A stretch of DNA of 64,000 nt from JBPEWY01 sp052032225 (GTDB taxonomy: Bacteria; Bacteroidota; Bacteroidia; Flavobacteriales; Flavobacteriaceae). The translations under genes were made by a program, and so were the position numbers. The stretch lies in NCBI GenBank assembly GCA_052032225.1, contig JBPEWY010000090.1, forward strand, positions 1-64,000, in the 5' to 3' direction. Shown piece by piece: positions 58,905 to 64,000 of this stretch. Under the pieces are notes generated by a model. That model made no database searches and was not told where the DNA came from. It saw only the letters and a list, made by a program, of their open reading frames with translations. Every line of letters starts with the position of its first letter. Within the stretch, counting starts at the first letter, position 1.

Positions 58905-58940
58905 AAGGCGTTAAAAACAGTATTTAACGCCTTTTTTATA
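58905..58940 (+). terminator. intrinsic terminator of tig
   Basis: Eleven-bp stem AAGGCGTTAAA / TTTAACGCCTT (58905-58915, 58923-58933) and T6, lying 17-24 nt before clpP. It may also be a partial stop letting some tig transcripts reach clpPX. Confidence 0.85.
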
Positions 58941-58956
58941 AACAGTAAAAAAACAC

Positions 58957-59616
58957 ATGGATTACGGTAAGGAATTTAAAAAATATGCAACTAAGCACCA
59001 CGGAGTTAATAGCATGTATTACGATAAGTTAGTAAGCAGCCTAACTCCGTACATTATAGAAGAACGCCAGCTAAATGTGGCACAAATGGATGTCTTCTCT
59101 AGATTGATGATGGACAGAATTATCTTTCTTGGTACAGGAATAGATGATCAGGTAGCCAACATCATTCAGGCACAATTACTGTTTCTAGAAAGTGTAGACG
59201 CCTCAAAAGACATTCAAATATACATAAACTCGCCTGGTGGTAGCGTTTATGCCGGTTTAGGTATTTACGACACCATGCAATTTATAAAACCAGATGTAGC
59301 CACTATTTGTACCGGTATTGCTGCATCTATGGCAGCTGTACTGCTTTGTGCCGGAGAAAAAGGTAAACGTAGCGGATTAACACATTCTAGAGTTATGATT
59401 CATCAACCTTTATCAGGAGCACAAGGGCAAGCAAGTGATATTGAAATTGCTGCTAAAGAAGTATTAAAAGTTAAAGACGAGCTCTATCAAATTATATCTA
59501 ACCATTCCGGACAACCGTTTGAAAAGGTGTATGAAGATAGCGACCGTGATTTTTGGATGCGTGCAGAAGAAGCTAAAGATTACGGAATGATTGATGAGAT
59601 TTTAGTTAGAAATTAA
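58957..59616 (+). CDS. clpP: ATP-dependent Clp protease proteolytic subunit
   Basis: Serine protease subunit of ClpXP. Seen: INSPGGSVYAGLGIYDTMQF, the catalytic serine in GIAASMAAVLLCAG and the histidine in VMIHQPLSGAQGQASDIE; 219 residues with a short N-terminal propeptide-like extension. clpX begins 5 nt after the stop, so they form an operon. Confidence 0.97.
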   Translation: MDYGKEFKKYATKHHGVNSMYYDKLVSSLTPYIIEERQLNVAQMDVFSRLMMDRIIFLGTGIDDQVANIIQAQLLFLESVDASKDIQIYINSPGGSVYAGLGIYDTMQFIKPDVATICTGIAASMAAVLLCAGEKGKRSGLTHSRVMIHQPLSGAQGQASDIEIAAKEVLKVKDELYQIISNHSGQPFEKVYEDSDRDFWMRAEEAKDYGMIDEILVRN

Positions 59617-59621
59617 ACATT

Positions 59622-60854
59622 ATGGCTAAAGAAAATTTAGAATGCTCTTTTTGTGGCAGAAAAAAGCCTGAAACCGATTTATTAATTGCAGGGTTAGATG
59701 CGCATATTTGCGATCGTTGTATAGAACAAGCCCATGGTATTGTTTTAGAAGAAACCCGACAATCTAAATCACAAGAGCTATCCTCAGAGCTGGTATTAAA
59801 AAAACCTCAAGAAATTAAAGCTTTTTTAGACCAGTTTGTTATTGGACAAGAAACCACAAAAAAAGTATTATCGGTAGCTGTTTATAATCATTACAAACGA
59901 TTATTACAGCCTATAACCAATGATGATATAGAGATACAAAAAAGTAATATTATCATGGTTGGGCAAACCGGTACCGGTAAAACCCTTATGGCAAAAACCA
60001 TTGCCAAAATGTTAAACGTTCCGCTTGCTATTGTAGATGCTACTGTTTTAACAGAAGCAGGTTATGTTGGCGAAGATGTAGAAAGCATTTTAACCCGTTT
60101 ACTACAAGCAGCCGATTATAATCTTGAGAAGGCAGAGCGCGGAATTGTTTTTATAGATGAAATTGATAAAATTGCTCGTAAAAGCGATAACCCTTCTATT
60201 ACCAGAGATGTATCTGGCGAAGGTGTACAACAGGCACTTTTAAAATTACTTGAAGGAACTGTTGTAAATGTTCCGCCAAAAGGAGGAAGAAAGCATCCTG
60301 ACCAAAAATTTATAGAGGTTAACACCGAAAACATTTTGTTTATAGCCGGTGGTGCTTTTGATGGTATTGAGCGTATAATTACCAAACGCTTAAATATGCA
60401 AGCCGTTGGTTTTAGCGCATCAATGAAAGATTTAGCAATAGATGAGAGTAATTTATTGCAATACATTATACCAAAAGACATTAAAGAGTACGGTTTAATT
60501 CCTGAAATTATAGGAAGACTTCCGGTGCTTACGCACATGGATCCGTTAGATGCTAAAACTTTAAGAGCCATACTAACAGAGCCTAAAAATGCTATTATTA
60601 AGCAATACGAAAAGCTCTTTGCTATGGACGATATTGAGTTTTCTATTACAGAAGGAGCTTTAGATTATATTGTAGAAAAGGCAATAGAGTACAAACTTGG
60701 CGCTAGAGGCTTACGCTCTCTTTGCGAAGCTATTTTAACAGATGCCATGTTTGAACTACCAAGCAGTGAGGAGAAATCGTTACGAGTAGATAAAGCCTAC
60801 GCAGAAGAGAAACTCACAAAAGCTACTATAAATAAACTAAAAGCCGTTTCTTAA
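59622..60854 (+). CDS. clpX: ATP-dependent Clp protease ATP-binding subunit ClpX
   Basis: AAA+ unfoldase that delivers substrates to ClpP. Seen: N-terminal zinc domain ECSFCGRKKPETDLL ... HICDRCIE (four cysteines), Walker A MVGQTGTGKTLMAKT, Walker B GIVFIDEIDKIA, the ClpP-contact IGF-like region, and sensor 2 in YKLGARGLRSL; 410 residues. Its stop codon lies inside the bidirectional terminator shared with the convergent GH3 gene. Confidence 0.97.
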   Translation: MAKENLECSFCGRKKPETDLLIAGLDAHICDRCIEQAHGIVLEETRQSKSQELSSELVLKKPQEIKAFLDQFVIGQETTKKVLSVAVYNHYKRLLQPITNDDIEIQKSNIIMVGQTGTGKTLMAKTIAKMLNVPLAIVDATVLTEAGYVGEDVESILTRLLQAADYNLEKAERGIVFIDEIDKIARKSDNPSITRDVSGEGVQQALLKLLEGTVVNVPPKGGRKHPDQKFIEVNTENILFIAGGAFDGIERIITKRLNMQAVGFSASMKDLAIDESNLLQYIIPKDIKEYGLIPEIIGRLPVLTHMDPLDAKTLRAILTEPKNAIIKQYEKLFAMDDIEFSITEGALDYIVEKAIEYKLGARGLRSLCEAILTDAMFELPSSEEKSLRVDKAYAEEKLTKATINKLKAVS

Positions 60855-60866
60855 AACGGCTTTTAG
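60838..60866. terminator. bidirectional terminator overlapping two stop codons
   Basis: Stem AAAAGCCGTTT / AAACGGCTTTT with a 4-nt loop that includes the clpX TAA; A and T tracts flank it. The GH3 gene on the minus strand ends at 60863 inside the same hairpin. Confidence 0.8.
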
Positions 60867-62377
60867 TTATTGTTAATTAACAACTCTTCTATATATTCTC
60901 TGTTATTAGATAACCTTGGAACTTTATGCTGGCCTCCCAGTTTATTTTTACTTTTTAGCCAATTATAAAATAAATTTGGTTTTGCTATATGCACTTTAGG
61001 CTTGGTTAAGGTCATGTTATTATACCTTTTAGCCTCATAATCAGAGTTTAACGCTTTTAGTGCATTGTCTAGCATTTCTGTAAAATAATCCAGGTTATTA
61101 GGCGGGTTTTTAAATTCTATAAGCCACTCATGCGAGCCTTTTTCTTTTCCGCTCATAAAAACAGGAGCTGCTGTGTAATCTACAATTTCACTTTTGGTTT
61201 TTTGGCATGCTTGCTTTAAAGCTTCTTCTGCATTTTCAATTATAAGTTCCTCGCCAAAAGCATTAATAAAGTGTTTTGTTCTCCCCGTAATTTTAATTCT
61301 GTAAGGGTTTGTACTTGTAAACCTAACCGTATCACCTATTAAATAACGCCATAAACCTGCGTTGGTGGTTATTACCATGGCGTAATTTTTATTTTTTTCT
61401 ACTTGCCATAACGGAATTGCCTTTTGGTTAGGTGTACCAAAAGTTTCCATTGGGATAAATTCATAAAAAATACCATAGTCTAACATTAAAAGCAGCTCAT
61501 CTGAATAGTTTTGATCCTGAATAGCAAAAAAACCTTCAGATGCGTTGTACACTTCATAATATTTAAAGTTTGGATTTGGTAAAAGCTGCTTGTATTGTTC
61601 TCGGTACGGTGTAAAGCTAACTCCACCATGAAAATAAACCTCTAAATTTTCCCAAACTTCTAATAAATGCTCTTTTTTTGTTTCTTCTAAAACTTTATTT
61701 AACAACACCAGCATCCAAGAAGGAACACCTGCTAAACTTGTTACATTTTCATGAATAGTTTCTTGTACAATAGCCGGTAGCTTGGTTTCCCACTCACCCA
61801 TTAACGAAATTCTGTTACTTGGAGTACTGCTAAATTCTGCCCAAAAAGGCATGTTATCTATTAATATTGCCGATAAATCTCCGAAGTAAGTTCCATTATC
61901 TTCATACAACTCTTTACTACCTCCTAAACGCAACCCTTTACCTGTAAAAAGCTGTGAGTTTTCGTTATTGTTAAGGTATAAACAGAGTAAGTCTTTGCCG
62001 GATTTATAATGGCAATCTTCTAATGCTTCTGTGCTTACCGGAATAAATTTACTTTTGGCACTTGTGGTACCACTACTTTTTGCAAACCATTTTATATGAG
62101 ATGGCCAGAATATGTTGTTTTCACCTTTTCGGGTACGTTCAATAAGTGGCTCTACATCCTCGTAAGTAGCTATTGGTAGCCGCTCGGCAAAAACCTCATA
62201 GTTTTTAATACTCTTAAAATCATACTGTTTACCGAGCTCTGTGTTTTGTGACACTGTAAGTAATTGATGAAGCACTTCTATTTGTACTTCTTCAGGATAT
62301 TTTAAAAAAAGTTCTATTTGATGATAGCGCTTTTTTAATAGCCAAGATGCTATAGAGTTAAACAGTGGTATTGGCAT
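60863..62377 (-). CDS. GH3 auxin-responsive-promoter family protein (acyl-adenylate-type)
   Basis: 504 residues, matching the GH3 superfamily, adenylate-forming enzymes that in plants conjugate amino acids to plant hormones. Seen: ATP-binding FAKSSGTTSAKSKFIPVS (about 95-112), GLRLGGSKELYEDN, EVYNASEGFFAIQ, TTNAGLWRYLIGDTVRF and ITGRTKHFINAFGEELI. The bacterial members have no established substrate. Single-gene unit convergent with clpX. Confidence 0.88.
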   Translation of the reverse strand: MPIPLFNSIASWLLKKRYHQIELFLKYPEEVQIEVLHQLLTVSQNTELGKQYDFKSIKNYEVFAERLPIATYEDVEPLIERTRKGENNIFWPSHIKWFAKSSGTTSAKSKFIPVSTEALEDCHYKSGKDLLCLYLNNNENSQLFTGKGLRLGGSKELYEDNGTYFGDLSAILIDNMPFWAEFSSTPSNRISLMGEWETKLPAIVQETIHENVTSLAGVPSWMLVLLNKVLEETKKEHLLEVWENLEVYFHGGVSFTPYREQYKQLLPNPNFKYYEVYNASEGFFAIQDQNYSDELLLMLDYGIFYEFIPMETFGTPNQKAIPLWQVEKNKNYAMVITTNAGLWRYLIGDTVRFTSTNPYRIKITGRTKHFINAFGEELIIENAEEALKQACQKTKSEIVDYTAAPVFMSGKEKGSHEWLIEFKNPPNNLDYFTEMLDNALKALNSDYEAKRYNNMTLTKPKVHIAKPNLFYNWLKSKNKLGGQHKVPRLSNNREYIEELLINNN

Positions 62378-62422
62378 TTTTTACCTTATATTTAAAGCAT
62401 AAAAATAGCAAAATCTTTTTCT

Positions 62423-63217
62423 ATGTACGAAGGCGTTTTAACAAAAATGAAAACCGAATTTACAGATCCTATAAACTACTTTTTGGTTTTTAAAAATAAC
62501 TTTATAAATATGAACCAGTTACTAGATAAAAAAGTAACTATATCTTTTGTAAAGTATGAATGTCTTAGTTGCGGGTTAGATAAACCTATTTATAGACAAG
62601 GTTTCTGTAAAAGTTGTTTTTTCGATACGCCTAAAGCGGGTGATTGGGTTATGCGCCCGGAGCTTAGTAAAGCTCACTTAGACCAAGAAGACAGAGATTT
62701 AGCATTTGAAAAAGAAATGCAGTTACAACCTCATGTAGTTTATTTAGCGCTGTCTAGTGATGTAAAGGTTGGTGTTACCAGAAAAGCACAAATTCCGACA
62801 CGATGGATTGACCAAGGAGCACACCAGGCAATTGAAATTGTTGAAGTTCCTAACAGATATTTAGCCGGAATTACCGAAGTTGCTTTAAAAGATCATATGA
62901 CCGATAAAACCAATTGGCGAAAAATGCTAACCAACAACATAATTGATGTTGATTTAGTAGCCGAAAAAGACCGATTAGATGATTTTTTACCCGATGAAGT
63001 TAAGCCTTACTATTTAGAGAATAACCAAAAAATATATACTATTAACTATCCGGTTAATTTGTATCCTAAAAAAGTAAAAAGCTTAAATTTAGATAAAACT
63101 CCCAGCTACTCAGGGGTTTTAAAAGGTATTAAAGGACAGTACTTAATTTTTGAAGATAGTACTGTGTTTAATGTTAGGGGCTCTGAAGGCTATGTTGTAA
63201 ATATAAATATAGAATAA
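62423..63217 (+). CDS. DUF2797 family protein
   Basis: 264 residues, no signal peptide. Near the N terminus a zinc-type cluster (YECLSCGLDKPIYRQGF and CKSCFFD, four cysteines), later the conserved VYLALSSDVKVGVTRKAQIPTRWIDQGA and PNRYLAGITEVALKDHM, shortened here to the motif words SSDVKVGVTRK and GITEVALKDHM. The family is widespread and uncharacterised; the SSDVKVGVTR part resembles GIY-YIG-like strand order only loosely. Function unknown. Confidence 0.87.
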   Translation: MYEGVLTKMKTEFTDPINYFLVFKNNFINMNQLLDKKVTISFVKYECLSCGLDKPIYRQGFCKSCFFDTPKAGDWVMRPELSKAHLDQEDRDLAFEKEMQLQPHVVYLALSSDVKVGVTRKAQIPTRWIDQGAHQAIEIVEVPNRYLAGITEVALKDHMTDKTNWRKMLTNNIIDVDLVAEKDRLDDFLPDEVKPYYLENNQKIYTINYPVNLYPKKVKSLNLDKTPSYSGVLKGIKGQYLIFEDSTVFNVRGSEGYVVNINIE

Positions 63218-63223
63218 AGCCTA

Positions 63224-63418
63224 CTATTGCTCTTGCTTTCTTTCAAACTCTTCTTTGTAAGCAGCCTTAGCAATTTCTTCTCTTCTAAGCTGAGATTTCT
63301 TGGTAAAAAACTGCTTTTCTCTAAGATTTCTTAACTGCTTAGTTTTTTTTACTTTTTGCTTATAGCGTTTAAGTGCTCTTTCTATATTTTCTCCTTGCTT
63401 TACGTTTATTATTAGCAT
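63224..63418 (-). CDS. rpsU: 30S ribosomal protein bS21
   Basis: 64 residues: MLIINVKQGENIERALKRYK at the N terminus, then a strongly basic helix (REKQFFTKKSQLRREE) and a Lys/Glu-rich end. In Flavobacteriia bS21 helps to sequester the 16S rRNA anti-Shine-Dalgarno end. No Shine-Dalgarno is visible before the ATG; an AAGGAG stretch exists only inside codons 7-9. It lies downstream of the cold-shock gene but past its terminator. Confidence 0.95.
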   Translation of the reverse strand: MLIINVKQGENIERALKRYKQKVKKTKQLRNLREKQFFTKKSQLRREEIAKAAYKEEFERKQEQ

Positions 63419-63444
63419 TTAAAATGTGTTTAAATTAAAAAAAT

Positions 63445-63474
63445 AAACCGTTAGCCTGAATAGACTAACGGTTT
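63445..63474 (-). terminator. intrinsic terminator of the cold-shock gene
   Basis: Ten-bp stem AAACCGTTAG / CTAACGGTTT with a 10-nt loop; the minus-strand side continues into a T-rich stretch. It separates the cold-shock gene from rpsU. Confidence 0.82.
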
Positions 63475-63490
63475 TATTAAACTGTATAAA

Positions 63491-63685
63491 TTAGTCTATA
63501 ATTTCTACGTTAATAGCATTTAAGCCTTTTCTTCCTCTTTCTGTTTCAAAAGACACCTTATCGTTTTCAGTGATATCATCAATTAAACCACTTTCATGAA
63601 CAAAAATGTCTTCACTTGATCCTTCTACTGTAATAAAACCAAATCCTTTGGTTCTGTTAAAGAACTTAACCGTTCCTTCTTTCAT
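63491..63685 (-). CDS. cold-shock protein (CspA family)
   Basis: 64-residue single OB-fold RNA/DNA chaperone. Seen: KEGTVKFFNRTKGFGFITVE with the RNP1-like KGFGFI, and the RNP2-like DIFVHESGL; the C terminus is GRKGLNAINVEIID. Whether it is cold-induced cannot be told. A long AT-rich 5' region (63686 onward) may hold a structured leader, but nothing convincing was seen. Confidence 0.95.
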   Translation of the reverse strand: MKEGTVKFFNRTKGFGFITVEGSSEDIFVHESGLIDDITENDKVSFETERGRKGLNAINVEIID

Positions 63686-64000
63686 AATATAATAATTTAA
63701 AAATGTTACTGATGTTCGAATTACATATACATCTCTTTAATTAGAGACACATAAAGCAAAAAATAAAACAGGAATAAATTTAACCGGGAAAGATATAAAT
63801 GTATTGCAAGTGGTTTTTGCTAATTCTTTGCAAAGAAATGTCTTTATTTTCACATTACAACTATAATTTGTCAATTATTTTTTTAAATACAATTAAATTT
63901 ACATGATACGGCATTGTAAATAATTAATTTTCACCACAGTATAATAACTATAAATGCTTGGTTTATATTTGATGCCAAAAAATTGTAATGGTAACTTTTA
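63686..64000. other. gene-free AT-rich region at the right edge
   Basis: Stretch of 315 nt with no ORF of credible size on either strand. It must hold the promoter of the cold-shock gene on the minus strand (a TACATTTA near 63803-63796 is the best but imperfect -7 candidate). A plus-strand TATATTTG near 63968 could start a gene beyond the edge. No tRNA cloverleaf or terminator was seen. Confidence 0.4.

Noticed and set aside
63419..63440. Shine-Dalgarno before rpsU, expected from autoregulation known in some Flavobacteriia
   Set aside because: The 20 nt before the ATG are A/T only; the AAGGAG stretch lies within codons 7-9 and is too late to serve the start.
63686..64000. tRNA or small RNA gene in the right-hand gene-free region
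   Set aside because: No cloverleaf, no GC-rich stem and no terminator; the region is uniformly AT-rich.

Overview
The window is an AT-rich stretch of a Bacteroidota chromosome, almost certainly family Flavobacteriaceae. Supporting evidence: gliding-motility genes gldA, gldB and gldC; a PorG-like (DUF6089) barrel beside uppS-bamA-skp; upstream sequences lacking Shine-Dalgarno motifs; promoters of the Bacteroidota type (-7 box TAnnTTTG, -33 TTG/TTTG); MraY with a long insertion; and a DnaG without zinc ligands. No rRNA, tRNA, IS element, prophage or CRISPR array was found. It reads as a conserved housekeeping region with short intergenic gaps; its most interesting content is regulatory.

Layout. 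1-7236 (minus): the dcw cell-wall cluster mraZ-rsmH-ftsL-ftsI-murE-mraY-murD (murD runs off the left edge), preceded by three 10-bp-spaced MraZ-box-like repeats. 7380-12191: an alpha/beta hydrolase, engB, the gldB-gldC-orphan operon, nadE and a LuxR-type regulator with a degenerate receiver. 12196-20650 (minus): dnaG, a polyprenyl synthase, rlmN, queA, aroA, a MazG-like pyrophosphohydrolase, dtd and rsgA. 21272-25386 (minus): a compact Phe/Tyr operon (pheA, aminotransferase, tyrA, DAHP synthase-chorismate mutase fusion) preceded by an apparently undescribed classical attenuator: a 25-codon leader peptide with the run FYFFFFY, a strong intrinsic terminator and a mutually exclusive antiterminator. 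25429-33700: gldA, a three-gene envelope operon, metK with a SAM-II-like riboswitch leader, an S41-like protease, a deoxynucleoside kinase and a PAP2 phosphatase. 33746-40609: membrane and soluble pyrophosphatases as neighbours, a DUF5686 outer-membrane protein and pdhB. 40706-47547 (plus): etfBA, a DUF151 nuclease-like protein, a CNT nucleoside transporter, thyA-2TM-folA and a fructosamine-kinase-like gene. 47544-55483 (minus): murI, two Skp/OmpH genes, bamA, uppS, porG-like, nadK and a CBS protein. 55545-60854 (plus): pdxJ, a hydrolase, a small membrane protein, tig, clpP and clpX. 60863-64000: a GH3-family protein, DUF2797, rpsU and a cold-shock gene.

How it fits together. Peptidoglycan supply (murE-ftsI, murI, uppS, the polyprenyl synthase), outer-membrane assembly (bamA, skp pair) and gliding/T9SS genes (gldABC, porG-like) are interleaved. 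Aromatic amino-acid synthesis (aroA, then the pheA-to-DAHP-synthase operon) appears to be controlled by translation of a Phe/Tyr leader, and metK by its own product SAM. Apart from sequence motifs read by eye, all functional claims rest on family recognition; no database search was run.
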